Below, one piece after another: positions 35,596 through 43,541 of a stretch of DNA of 64,000 nucleotides. The stretch covers positions 1-64,000 of the forward strand of contig NZ_JADLQX010000027.1 in the NCBI RefSeq assembly GCF_015477605.1, in the 5' to 3' direction. Origin of the DNA: Nocardia amamiensis (GTDB lineage: Bacteria > Actinomycetota > Actinomycetes > Mycobacteriales > Mycobacteriaceae). The position numbers and the translations under genes were made by a program. Each line of letters opens with the position of its first letter. The first letter of the stretch is position 1. Below the pieces are notes generated by a model. It did no database searches and had not been told where the DNA came from. It saw nothing but the letters and a program-made list of their open reading frames with translations.

Positions 35596-35635
35596 GGGAA
35601 TGCCCGCCCTTTGGCGCGGGGAGGAAGCGCGTCAG
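35596..35635 (+). repeat. IS200/IS605-type right-end remnant
   Basis: GGGAATGCCCGCCCTTT followed by GGCGCGGGGAGGAAG resembles the hairpin-bearing right end of TnpB elements: GAAT, C-rich arm, TTT-like loop, G-rich arm, GAGGA. The element's own right end at 36988-37025 has the same layout (GAATCCCC, CACCCT/AGGGTG, GAGGAAT). It lies upstream of the truncated tnpA and may be left from an earlier insertion. Confidence 0.45.
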
Positions 35636-35656
35636 CTACGCACCGATGCACGCCGG

Positions 35657-35767
35657 TCATGCGGGGCGGCCGAGCACCGGATGCCGGTATTTCGTGACGA
35701 AGGCCGAATGTGCATGCACGGTGTACGCGACCTGCCGACCTGCGCGGAAGTCGCTCGTTGTGCCCAT
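35657..35767 (-). pseudogene. tnpA: truncated IS200-type tnpA transposase
   Basis: Only about 36 residues remain. The segment GRQVAYTVHAHSAFVTKYRHP matches the N-terminal strand of TnpA HUH transposases (typical form: HAHLVFVTKYR). It then stops; the catalytic HUH motif and Tyr are missing. Starts 24 bp from the divergent tnpB start. Confidence 0.7.
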
Positions 35768-35791
35768 GTAACCAATGCTAATGTCGAACGT

Positions 35792-36982
35792 GTGAGCGAG
35801 GTCGGGGTGGGGAGCGCACGGTGCACGTACCGTCTGCGGCTGTCCGCCGTCGCGCGGCGCGCGTTGCTGGCCGAGTGGGACCGGTGCCGATGGGTGTGGA
35901 ATCAGTGCGTCGCCGAATCCCGGCAAGCTCACAGCAATGACGAGAAGATCGGCCCCGCTGTCCTCGACAAGAGATTGACCGGCTGGCGTAGCGAGCACAA
36001 TTGGCTCTCAGCCGGGGCGTCGGTCCCGCAGCAACAGATCATCCGCGACTTCGGCCGCTCCCGCGCGAAAGCGCTGAAGGACATCAAAGACCGTGTCCCG
36101 CAACGGCGTCGGGCTGGTATGCCACGCTTCAAGAAGAAGGACCTCACCAACCCGACCCTGAACTACACGCTGCGTGGATTCCGGTTGAAGGATGGGCGGC
36201 TGTATCTTGCGGGCGGAGTAGTGGCGCGGGTGGTGTGTTCGCGGGAGCTGCCCGCCGCGCCCTCCAGCGTCCGGATTTACCGCGACAGCATCGGCCACTG
36301 GTATGCCTCGTTCGTCACCGCAGCCGTCCGACAGCCGCTCCCAGCGACCGGGCGTGCCATCGGGATCGACTGGGGCGTCAAAGAGATCGCGACGACCACC
36401 AGCGACGCCCACGATCTCCGGCACCCCGACCATGGGAAGAAGGCGGCGACGAAACTGGCCCGCTACCAGCGGATGATGGCCCGTCGCAAGCCGCAACGCG
36501 GGCAGCGGGGGTCGAACGGCTACCGGGCCGTGAAAAGACGGGCCGCGAAACTGCACAAGAAGGTCTCCAGGCAGCGGGTCGACACTGCACGCAAATGGGC
36601 CAAAGCGGTCGTGACCGATTTCGACCAGCTCGCGGTGGAGGACTTCAAACCGAGGTTCCTGGCCAAGTCCACGATGGCGCGGAAGGCGGCCGACGCCGCG
36701 ATCGGCGCGACGAAGACGGCGCTGCTCGAGATGGGCCGTAAGCACGGCCGGGATGTACGGCTGGTACAGCCCGCGTACTCGACGATGGATTGCAGGATGT
36801 GTGGTGCGAGAGCCAAGCACCGCCTCCTGTTATCCGAACGCACCTACCGGTGCGAAGACTGCGGACACTCCGCCCCTAGGGACAAGAACTCCGCACATGT
36901 GATGTTGAACAGGGCTGGTTTCACCCCTGCTGGTGCTGATTGCGCAAGACCCGGGCGCTCGCCGAGCGATCAGGCAGCATGA
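35792..36982 (+). CDS. tnpB: TnpB, RNA-guided nuclease of an IS605-type element
   Basis: 396 residues from GTG 35792. The RuvC-type catalytic triad looks intact: Asp in AIGIDWGVKEIAT, Glu in LAVEDFKPRF and Asp in APRDKNSAHVMLNR. The zinc finger before the last Asp has two C-x2-C pairs (CRMCGARA, CEDCGHSA). Characterised relatives are guide-RNA-directed DNA endonucleases that help keep the element in place. Length is normal for the family. The guide RNA would come from the 3-prime end of the gene and the right end. Confidence 0.9.
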   Translation: MSEVGVGSARCTYRLRLSAVARRALLAEWDRCRWVWNQCVAESRQAHSNDEKIGPAVLDKRLTGWRSEHNWLSAGASVPQQQIIRDFGRSRAKALKDIKDRVPQRRRAGMPRFKKKDLTNPTLNYTLRGFRLKDGRLYLAGGVVARVVCSRELPAAPSSVRIYRDSIGHWYASFVTAAVRQPLPATGRAIGIDWGVKEIATTTSDAHDLRHPDHGKKAATKLARYQRMMARRKPQRGQRGSNGYRAVKRRAAKLHKKVSRQRVDTARKWAKAVVTDFDQLAVEDFKPRFLAKSTMARKAADAAIGATKTALLEMGRKHGRDVRLVQPAYSTMDCRMCGARAKHRLLLSERTYRCEDCGHSAPRDKNSAHVMLNRAGFTPAGADCARPGRSPSDQAA

Positions 36983-36983
36983 G

Positions 36984-37025
36984 CCAGGAATCCCCACCCT
37001 CCACTTCAGGGTGAGGAGGAATCAA
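36984..37025 (+). ncRNA. IS right end / probable omega-RNA scaffold 3-prime end
   Basis: Directly after the tnpB stop, CACCCT (36995-37000) pairs with AGGGTG (37008-37013), followed by GAGGAATCAA. In characterised IS605 elements the omega-RNA ends with this right-end hairpin and the guide is the flanking DNA; here that would be sequence starting near 37026, upstream of phoH. The 5-prime end of the RNA inside tnpB cannot be placed by eye. Confidence 0.5.
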
Positions 37026-37103
37026 TGGGCGGTGTCGGTGGCCCGCGTTAAACTATCCTCAATACCACAGCAGTCGAGACCGGAAAGCAGGCTATAGCCA
37101 CTT

Positions 37104-38213
37104 TTGACAGCACAAGGCGACATCGGCGACCCGAGTACCCCTGCGGCAAGCATCGGCGCCGGCGACAACGGTTCGGGTCCCGCAGCGCGCACCGTGCGTT
37201 CGAGTATCGAACTCGCTCCGGAATCCGTGTTCCCCTTCCTCGGTTCGGCCGACCAGAATCTGCGTGAACTCGAATCCCTGCTCGACGCGGACATCCACGT
37301 CCGCGGCAATTCCGTCACCCTCACCGGCAAGGCGGCCGACGTCGCGCTCGCCGAGCGGGTCATCGAGCAGTTGGTCGCGCTGACCGGCCGCAATCGCGTG
37401 GTGACGCCCGAGGCGGTGCGGCACACCGTGTCGATGCTCACCGAGGGCACCAGCGAGTCCCCGGCGGAAGTGCTCAGCCTGGACATCCTGTCCCGGCGCG
37501 GCAGGACCATCCGGCCCAAGACGCTCAACCAGAAGCGCTACGTCGACGCGATCGACGCCAACACCGTCGTGTTCGGCATCGGTCCCGCCGGTACCGGCAA
37601 GACCTATCTGGCGATGGCCAAGGCGGTCCAGGCGCTGCAATCCAAGCTGGTCAACCGGATCATCCTCACCAGGCCCGCGGTGGAGGCGGGGGAGCGGCTC
37701 GGCTTCCTGCCCGGCACGCTGAACGAGAAGATCGACCCGTACCTGCGCCCGCTCTACGACGCGCTGCACGACATGATGGACCCGGAGGCCATTCCGAAGC
37801 TGATGGCGGCCGGTGTCATCGAGGTCGCGCCGCTGGCGTACATGCGCGGCCGGACGCTCAACGACTCGTTCATCATCCTCGACGAGGCGCAGAACACCAC
37901 CGCCGAGCAGATGAAGATGTTCCTCACCCGGCTCGGATTCGGCTCGAAGATCGTGGTCACCGGTGACGTCACCCAGGTCGACCTGCCCACCGGCGCGCGG
38001 TCGGGTCTGCGCATGGCCAGCGAGATCTTGGTCGACATCGAGGACATCCACTTCGCCGAGCTCACCAGCAGCGACGTGGTCCGCCACCGGTTGGTTTCGG
38101 ACATCGTCGACGCCTACGACCGGGCCGAGGCCGAGACGCGTCCGCCGGTCGCGCCACATTACGGCGGCAACCGGGCGCAGCGGCGCGCCGCGAGCCGGGC
38201 GGATCGCCGGTAA
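37104..38213 (+). CDS. phoH: PhoH-like ATPase
   Basis: 369 residues if it starts at TTG 37104 (Leu-Thr-Ala-Gln); no ATG or GTG lies nearby in frame before the conserved region. An N-terminal KH-like segment (DADIHVRGNSVTLTG) precedes the ATPase: Walker A GIGPAGTGKTYLA, Walker B FIILDEAQN, VTGDVTQVDLP. The role is probably in RNA metabolism, as it is paired with ybeY in most bacteria. Corresponds to PhoH1 Rv2368c. The IS right end lies about 80 bp upstream and may affect its promoter. Confidence 0.92.
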   Translation: MTAQGDIGDPSTPAASIGAGDNGSGPAARTVRSSIELAPESVFPFLGSADQNLRELESLLDADIHVRGNSVTLTGKAADVALAERVIEQLVALTGRNRVVTPEAVRHTVSMLTEGTSESPAEVLSLDILSRRGRTIRPKTLNQKRYVDAIDANTVVFGIGPAGTGKTYLAMAKAVQALQSKLVNRIILTRPAVEAGERLGFLPGTLNEKIDPYLRPLYDALHDMMDPEAIPKLMAAGVIEVAPLAYMRGRTLNDSFIILDEAQNTTAEQMKMFLTRLGFGSKIVVTGDVTQVDLPTGARSGLRMASEILVDIEDIHFAELTSSDVVRHRLVSDIVDAYDRAEAETRPPVAPHYGGNRAQRRAASRADRR

Positions 38214-38275
38214 CGCGTTCCGCCGGGCGGGGCTCCGCTCCGCCGACGCGATCGCCGGGATCGTAGGCTATTCGG

Positions 38276-38830
38276 GTGAGCATCGAGATCGCCAACGAGT
38301 CGGGTATCGACGTACCCGAAGAAGAGCTGGTCAGCGTCGCGCGGTTCGTGATCGCCCGGATGGACGTGCACCCGGCGGCGGAGCTGTCGATGGTGCTCGT
38401 CGATCTCGATACCATGGCCGACCTGCACATGCGCTGGATGGATCTGCCCGGCCCGACTGACGTCATGTCCTTCCCGATGGACGAACTCGAGCCGGGCGGA
38501 CGGCCCGACAGCCCCGAGCCGGGCCCGTCCATGCTGGGCGACATCGTGTTGTGCCCCGAGTTCGCCGCCGGCCAGGCGCGCAAGGCGGGTCATTCGCTCG
38601 ACCACGAACTGGCGCTGCTCACCGTGCACGGCGTGCTCCACCTGCTCGGCTACGACCATGCCGAGCCGGAGGAGGAGAAGGAGATGTTCGCGTTGCAGGC
38701 CCGGCTGCTCGAAGAGTGGTACGAGAGCCTGCGGGAAGCGCGGCGGCGGGCCGAACTCGCCGAACGTGACGCGCGGTTGCTGGGTAAGGCGGGCTTCACC
38801 ACACCAGGTGATTCCCTGGATCACGCGTGA
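38276..38830 (+). CDS. ybeY: endoribonuclease YbeY
   Basis: 184 residues, GTG start. The zinc motif HGVLHLLGYDHAEPEE is intact; LPGPTDVMSFPMDEL is also typical. It acts in 16S rRNA maturation and ribosome quality control. Overlaps the following gene by 4 bp (GTGA). Corresponds to Rv2367c. Confidence 0.95.
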   Translation: MSIEIANESGIDVPEEELVSVARFVIARMDVHPAAELSMVLVDLDTMADLHMRWMDLPGPTDVMSFPMDELEPGGRPDSPEPGPSMLGDIVLCPEFAAGQARKAGHSLDHELALLTVHGVLHLLGYDHAEPEEEKEMFALQARLLEEWYESLREARRRAELAERDARLLGKAGFTTPGDSLDHA

Positions 38831-40191
38831 ATTCCCTGACCCTCGTTCTACTGGCGGTCCTGCTCATCTCGGTGGGTGGGGTGTTCGCCGGTGTCGACTC
38901 CGCGCTGAACACCATCTCGCCCGCCCGCGTCGACGACATGGTCCGAGCCGACCGGCCGGGTGCCGTGCGGCTGAGCCGGATCGTCGCCGACCGGGCGCGC
39001 TACGTGAATCTCATGGTGCTGCTGCGGATTCTGTGCGAGATCGGCGCCACGGTGCTGCTGGTGGCGGGGCTGATCACGGTCTGGGCGGAGAATTGGGCGC
39101 TGCTGATCACCGCGGTGGTGATGGTGCTGGTGTCCTATGTGGTGATCGGGGTCGGTCCGCGCACGCTGGGACGGCAGCACGCGTACACGATCGCGCTGGC
39201 CGCCGCGCTGCCGCTGCAGTTCATCGGCGCGCTGCTCGGCCCGCTCAGCCGGTTGCTGATTCTGCTCGGCAACGCGATCACGCCCGGCAAAGGTTTCCGC
39301 AACGGCCCCTTCGCCTCCGAGATCGAGCTGCGCGAAGTGGTCGAGATGGCCGGTGAGCGCGGCGTGGTGGCCGACGACGAACGCAGGATGATCCAGTCGG
39401 TCTTCGAACTCGGCGACACCCCCGCCCGCGCGGTGATGGTGCCGCGCACCGAGATGGTCTGGATCGAGGCGGACAAGACCGCGGCGCAGGCGATGTCGCT
39501 CGCGGTGCGCTCCGGGCACTCGCGCATCCCGGTGATCGGCGAGAACGTCGACGACATCCTCGGCGTGGTCTACCTGAAAGACCTTGTGCCGTACGCGGAT
39601 CGAAGCCGCAAGGTGCGGGTGCGCCAGGTGATGCGGTCCGCGGTGTTCATGCCTGACAGCAAGCCGCTGGACAGCCTGCTCGATGAGATGCAGCGCAGGC
39701 GCAACCACATGGCACTGCTGGTGGACGAGTACGGCGGCATCGCGGGATTGGTGACCATCGAGGATGTGCTCGAGGAGATCGTCGGTGAGATCGCCGACGA
39801 GTACGACACTGACGAGACCCCGCCCATCGAAGACCTCGGCGACGGGCGCTACCGGGTGTCGGCCCGGCTGTCGGTGGAGGACCTCGGCGAGCTGTACGGG
39901 CTGGAGATCGAGGAAGAGGACGTCGACACCGTCGGCGGCCTGATGGCCCACGAACTCGGGCGGGTGCCGCTGCCCGGTTCGAAGGTCGAGGTGCACGGGC
40001 TGGTGCTGCGCGGCGAAGGCGGCGCGGACGCGCGAGGACGGATGCGGGTGAACACCGTGGTGGTCCGCAAAGCGCGTGAGAAGGTCCCGGCCGGCACGAC
40101 CAACGGCGACAATCCCAATGGCAAGCGCAAGGCCGATGGATCGGAGCGGGAGACCGCGGCCGATCGCGACGAGGACGGAGACACCGAATGA
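38827..40191 (+). CDS. CNNM/HlyC-CorC family membrane protein
   Basis: 454 residues: an N-terminal DUF21/CNNM membrane domain with about four hydrophobic segments (1-140), two CBS domains (MVPRTEMVWIEADKT through HSRIPVIGENVDDILGVVYLKDL, and LVDEYGGIAGLVTIEDVLEEIVGEI), and a C-terminal CorC_HlyC domain. A polar tail of about 40 residues follows. Such proteins are linked to Mg2+ or other cation transport. Corresponds to Rv2366c; both ends overlap neighbours by 4 bp. Confidence 0.92.
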   Translation: MNSLTLVLLAVLLISVGGVFAGVDSALNTISPARVDDMVRADRPGAVRLSRIVADRARYVNLMVLLRILCEIGATVLLVAGLITVWAENWALLITAVVMVLVSYVVIGVGPRTLGRQHAYTIALAAALPLQFIGALLGPLSRLLILLGNAITPGKGFRNGPFASEIELREVVEMAGERGVVADDERRMIQSVFELGDTPARAVMVPRTEMVWIEADKTAAQAMSLAVRSGHSRIPVIGENVDDILGVVYLKDLVPYADRSRKVRVRQVMRSAVFMPDSKPLDSLLDEMQRRRNHMALLVDEYGGIAGLVTIEDVLEEIVGEIADEYDTDETPPIEDLGDGRYRVSARLSVEDLGELYGLEIEEEDVDTVGGLMAHELGRVPLPGSKVEVHGLVLRGEGGADARGRMRVNTVVVRKAREKVPAGTTNGDNPNGKRKADGSERETAADRDEDGDTE

Positions 40192-40574
40192 CCGAACTGG
40201 ACGCCGAGGACAACAAGCTGGTCGTGCTGGCCCGCGGGGCGCTCGCCCGCACCGGCGGGGCGAGTGGCGCGGCCATCCGCGACACGGACGGACGCACCTA
40301 CGCCGCAGGGGAAGTGAACCTGACCGCGCTGCGGCTGACGGCGCTGCAAGCCGCGGTGGCCGCCGCGCTCTCCAGCGGCGCGGAGGGATTCGAGGCCGCC
40401 GCGGTGGTCGGCGGGCGGTTGTCCGACTTCGGTGTCACCGCGGTGCGTGAGGTGTCGGCGGAGGCGCGGATCATCTTCACCGACCGCGACGGCGCGGTGT
40501 TCGAGGTCGTCGACGATTCGGCCGACGCCGCCGACGCGGTGACCGCGGACTCGGGCGAGGTGCACGGTGGGTGA
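40188..40574 (+). CDS. cytidine-deaminase-fold protein without zinc motifs
   Basis: 128 residues. The pattern of strands and helices (LVVLARGALARTGGASGAAIRD, YAAGEVNLTALRLTALQAAVAAALSSG) follows cytidine deaminase. The zinc-binding (C/H)AE motif is replaced by LRLTALQAAV and no PCxxC is found. It is therefore probably not a deaminase. Corresponds by position to Rv2365c, between the CorC-like gene and era, and overlaps both. Confidence 0.85.
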   Translation: MTELDAEDNKLVVLARGALARTGGASGAAIRDTDGRTYAAGEVNLTALRLTALQAAVAAALSSGAEGFEAAAVVGGRLSDFGVTAVREVSAEARIIFTDRDGAVFEVVDDSADAADAVTADSGEVHGG

Positions 40575-41490
40575 TCGATCGAATGCCCGCCGAGACGAAT
40601 TCCGTTCCGGCTTCGTCTGTTTCGTCGGCCGTCCGAACACCGGCAAGTCGACGCTGACCAACGCGCTGGTCGGTGCGAAGATCGCGATCACGTCCTCGCG
40701 TCCGCAGACCACCAGGCACACCATTCGCGGCATCGTGCACCGCGAGCACGCCCAGTTGATCCTGGTCGACACTCCCGGCCTGCACCGTCCGCGCACACTG
40801 CTCGGCCAGCGCCTGAACGACCTTGTGCGGGATACGTATTCGGAAGTCGACGTGATCGCGCTGTGCATCCCGGCCGACGAGAAGATCGGCCCCGGCGACC
40901 GCTGGATCGTGCAGCAGGTCAAGCAGATGGCGCCGAAGACCACGCTGCTCGGCGTGGTCACCAAGATCGACAAGGTGAGCCGCGATCAGATCGCCGAGCA
41001 ACTTCTCGCGGTCTCCCAGCTGCTCGGCCCGGACGCCGACGTGGTGCCGGTGTCGGCGGTCAAGGGCGAGCAGGTCGAGGTCCTGGTCGACGTGATCGCC
41101 TCGAAGATGCCGGAGGGCCCGGCCTTCTACCCTGACGGCGAGCTCACCGACGAGCCCGAGGAAACCCTGATGGCCGAGCTCATCCGCGAGGCCGCACTCG
41201 AAGGCGTCCGCGACGAACTGCCGCACTCGCTGGCCGTCGTCATCGAGGAAGTCCTACCCTACGAGGACCGCGAGGACATGCTCGACGTCCACGCCCTGCT
41301 CTACGTCGAACGCCCCAGCCAGAAAGCCATCGTCATCGGCAAGGGCGGCTCCCGACTGAAGGAAGTCGGCACCAACGCCCGCAAGCAGATCGAACACATC
41401 CTCGGCACGCGCATCTACCTGAATCTGCATGTGAAGGTAGCGAAGGACTGGCAGCGCGATCCGAAACAGCTGGGCAAGCTCGGCTTCTGA
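40567..41490 (+). CDS. era: GTPase Era
   Basis: 307 residues, GTG start. G domain: G1 GRPNTGKST, G3 DTPG, G4 TKID. A C-terminal KH RNA-binding domain carries GKGGSRLKEVGTNARKQIE. Binds 16S rRNA near its 3-prime end during 30S assembly. Last gene of the conserved block; its 3-prime 51 bp are imperfectly repeated at 42186-42235. Confidence 0.96.
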   Translation: MGDRSNARRDEFRSGFVCFVGRPNTGKSTLTNALVGAKIAITSSRPQTTRHTIRGIVHREHAQLILVDTPGLHRPRTLLGQRLNDLVRDTYSEVDVIALCIPADEKIGPGDRWIVQQVKQMAPKTTLLGVVTKIDKVSRDQIAEQLLAVSQLLGPDADVVPVSAVKGEQVEVLVDVIASKMPEGPAFYPDGELTDEPEETLMAELIREAALEGVRDELPHSLAVVIEEVLPYEDREDMLDVHALLYVERPSQKAIVIGKGGSRLKEVGTNARKQIEHILGTRIYLNLHVKVAKDWQRDPKQLGKLGF

Positions 41491-41500
41491 CCGATTCAGC
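41450..41500 (+). repeat. 3-prime end of era, duplicated downstream (copy 1)
   Basis: The last 13 codons of era and 10 bp after its stop. The segment GGCAGCGCGATCC...CAG.TGGGCAA.CTCGG.TTC...CGATTCAGC recurs at 42186-42235 with about eight differences and one deleted base. Copies of a gene's 3-prime end flanking an inserted cassette are typical of integration scars. Confidence 0.7.
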
Positions 41501-41601
41501 CATCCCAGGTAGGTCCAGTCTTCCTTCGACGCCGATACCGGGCGCGGTTACGTGCGTGGGCCACAGGCGGTGCCGAAATCGGTTACCGCGCTCTTGACAG
41601 C

Positions 41602-41647
41602 CTTACGTTGTAATGCTTCCCTTGCAATACCGGACTTACAATGTAAG
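41602..41647 (+). promoter_or_regulatory. tandem palindromes upstream of the F420-type oxidoreductase gene
   Basis: CTTACGTTGTAAT (41602-41614) and CTTACAATGTAAG (41635-41647) share CTTAC-N3-GTAA(G/T); the second is a perfect dyad. A TTGACA lies at 41594-41599. The second box ends 9 bp before the gene's GTG start. They look like operators for a dimeric repressor, but no regulator gene is adjacent. Confidence 0.6.
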
Positions 41648-41655
41648 AGATTGGC

Positions 41656-42150
41656 GTGACCATGTGGATATGGATCGCGATAGGCGCGGGCACGCCGGTG
41701 GCGCTGGCCCTGGCTTGGTGCCTCTTCCTGGTGGTGGTGATCCGCACGGGCTACGCTCCCGGCCTCACGGTGGTCCGCCGCTTCAACCGCCGCGTCACGA
41801 ACCCGCGCGCCATGAAGACCGCCGGTCGGCCCGGCGCCTCTGCCTCGGTGATCCGCCACACGGGCAGGTCCAGCGGCAACGCCTACGAGACACCGGTCGG
41901 CATCACCGAAGCCGGAGACGACTTCCTTATCTCCCTGCCCTACGGCACCACCCCCGACTGGCTCCGGAATGTGGTGGCGGCTGGTTCCGCCGAGGTGATC
42001 CACGAAGGCGTTTCCTATCGGGTCACCGACCCCGAGCTGGTCGCCGCCTCATCGGTCGCCCATGATCAGTCGGCATCGGAACGTTTCCTACTGCGGTTCT
42101 TCGGTGTGGAGAAGGTCCTGCGCCTGCGGAAGACACGGATCGAGGGGTGA
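41656..42150 (+). CDS. nitroreductase/deazaflavin-dependent oxidoreductase family protein
   Basis: About 164 residues. An N-terminal hydrophobic helix (WIWIAIGAGTPVALALAWCLFLVVV) should anchor it in the membrane. The rest shows HTGRSSGNAYETPVGI, FLISLPYGTTPDWLRNVVAAG and the beta-barrel end, as in the Ddn/DUF385 group of F420-binding quinone or nitro-compound reductases. It is bounded by a duplicated era 3-prime end, so it probably arrived as a cassette. Confidence 0.8.
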   Translation: MTMWIWIAIGAGTPVALALAWCLFLVVVIRTGYAPGLTVVRRFNRRVTNPRAMKTAGRPGASASVIRHTGRSSGNAYETPVGITEAGDDFLISLPYGTTPDWLRNVVAAGSAEVIHEGVSYRVTDPELVAASSVAHDQSASERFLLRFFGVEKVLRLRKTRIEG

Positions 42151-42185
42151 GAGCGCCGACTGTCCGGCTCACGGGCCGGAAGGGA

Positions 42186-42235
42186 GGCAGCGCGATCCCA
42201 AGCAGGTGGGCAACTCGGGTTCCGATCGATTCAGC
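42186..42235 (+). repeat. partial copy of the era 3-prime end (copy 2)
   Basis: Imperfect direct repeat of 41450-41500, in the gap after the oxidoreductase gene. It is not in an open frame. Together the copies bracket about 690 bp of inserted DNA. Confidence 0.7.
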
Positions 42236-42243
42236 GTTCCGGA

Positions 42244-42876
42244 TCAGGGTATGCCCAGCGGAACCTTGGTGATCTCGCGCCATTCGTATCGATGGTTGTC
42301 CCGGTTCAGCGCAATGAGCGACACCGCCGCCACTGGCTGCACAACCTCTATGCCGCTCAGACCATTTCGCGCGAGGAGGCCGCGGAGATTCGTCATCGAT
42401 GCGACGCCTGTGGAGTAGGCGAGCGACAGATGGGGGTTGAAGCGGTCGCCGCGCTCGGGCACCTGGTCGACGCCCCAGACATCGGCGATGGCCAATTGCA
42501 GATCGTCGCGGATATCCCGGAAGGGCTCCGGGTTCGCGATTGGCAGACCGATCGCTTCCTTGTCCACGGACGGTGGTCCGATCAGGGCGTCGAAAGGCCC
42601 GCGCCGGGACAGGTAGGTCGCGGCGGCTCCGCTGATTTTCTGCACGTCTGCTGTTGTCGCGTCATCGGTGAATCCGATGCCTTGGATCGTGATGTGCAAT
42701 CCTTCGCGGGCAACGGGATCCATAGTCGGGATCTGTGAAAGAGTCGGCGCGAAGGTCTCCACCAGCTGCGCGGCCGGAGAATCGTTATCGAAGGTGACGT
42801 GCCAGGTGTAGAACGACTTGCCGAGCTTCCAGCCCGGTCGCCACCACCAGTGATCCCACGTGGAGTCTTCGGCCAT
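42244..42876 (-). CDS. 2H phosphoesterase (2-prime,5-prime RNA ligase-like)
   Basis: 210 residues from ATG 42876 with GGAGA upstream. Two HxT/S motifs 90 or so residues apart, LHITIQGIG and PHLSLAYST, define the 2H fold, which hydrolyses or ligates 2-prime,3-prime-cyclic or 2-prime,5-prime phosphoesters of RNA or nucleotides. The Trp-rich N-terminus (WDHWWWRPGW) is a feature I cannot assign. First of the island genes on the minus strand. Confidence 0.82.
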   Translation of the reverse strand: MAEDSTWDHWWWRPGWKLGKSFYTWHVTFDNDSPAAQLVETFAPTLSQIPTMDPVAREGLHITIQGIGFTDDATTADVQKISGAAATYLSRRGPFDALIGPPSVDKEAIGLPIANPEPFRDIRDDLQLAIADVWGVDQVPERGDRFNPHLSLAYSTGVASMTNLRGLLARNGLSGIEVVQPVAAVSLIALNRDNHRYEWREITKVPLGIP

Positions 42877-42983
42877 GGGTGATTCTCCGTTCGTGGTCGA
42901 TCCATGCGAGCTTGCCACCGAGATCGATGCCCAGGTTAGAGTTCTCTGCTCATGTCTGTCGGCTCGAATCTATGGTCGAGTCC

Positions 42984-43541
42984 ATGAACGACGCGACATC
43001 GATCCGGATTGGAACCGCAGACGACGCACGGCACCACTTCGATGCGATCTGCGAGCTGTATGTCGAAGCATTCTCGGCACCCCCGTTTGTTTGGCCGGAG
43101 ACCGAGTCGCAGCGGCATCGGCAGATGCTCGCCAAAATGAGCGCTTCGCCGAGCTTCGGCATCGCTCTAGCCGAATCCGATGGGGGTCTAGTCGGATTCG
43201 TCTACGGAAGCACGCTGACGACCGATACCGGATGGTGGGAAGGATTTCAACAGCCGGTACCCCCGGATGTTCTGCGTGAATGGCCGGGACGGACCTTCGC
43301 GGTGATCGATCTCGCCGTCCGGGAGTCAGCGCGCCGACATGGCATCGGCCGCCGACTGCTGAACATGCTGCTCGACAGCCGACCCGAGCAGCGTGCGACG
43401 CTGGCAGTCCAGCCGCAGGCGGAAGACTCACATGCGTTCTACCGGGCAGTGGGTGGATGGCGGCTGGTTGGGCGGCAAACCACACCGGCGTTCGTATCAC
43501 CGGAGTTCGACATCTACATCCGGGAACTGGGGAATCCATAG
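42984..43541 (+). CDS. GNAT family N-acetyltransferase
   Basis: 185 residues from ATG 42984; ATG 42972 (MVES) is an alternative. Acetyl-CoA motif A is VIDLAVRESARRHGIGRRLL, followed by the DSHAFYRAVGGW motif B. Acceptor unknown. Its 3-prime end overlaps the stop of the convergent XRE-TPR gene by 28 bp. Confidence 0.85.
   Translation: MNDATSIRIGTADDARHHFDAICELYVEAFSAPPFVWPETESQRHRQMLAKMSASPSFGIALAESDGGLVGFVYGSTLTTDTGWWEGFQQPVPPDVLREWPGRTFAVIDLAVRESARRHGIGRRLLNMLLDSRPEQRATLAVQPQAEDSHAFYRAVGGWRLVGRQTTPAFVSPEFDIYIRELGNP

Larger units (their letters stand above)
35657..37025. mobile_element. IS200/IS605-family insertion sequence with truncated tnpA
   Basis: Divergent tnpA remnant (minus) and intact tnpB (plus), ending in a hairpin right end. 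It interrupts the conserved interval between rsmE and phoH. Without a working TnpA it cannot move unless another copy supplies TnpA. The left boundary is uncertain; the right boundary is estimated from the GAGGAATCAA end sequence. Confidence 0.75.
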
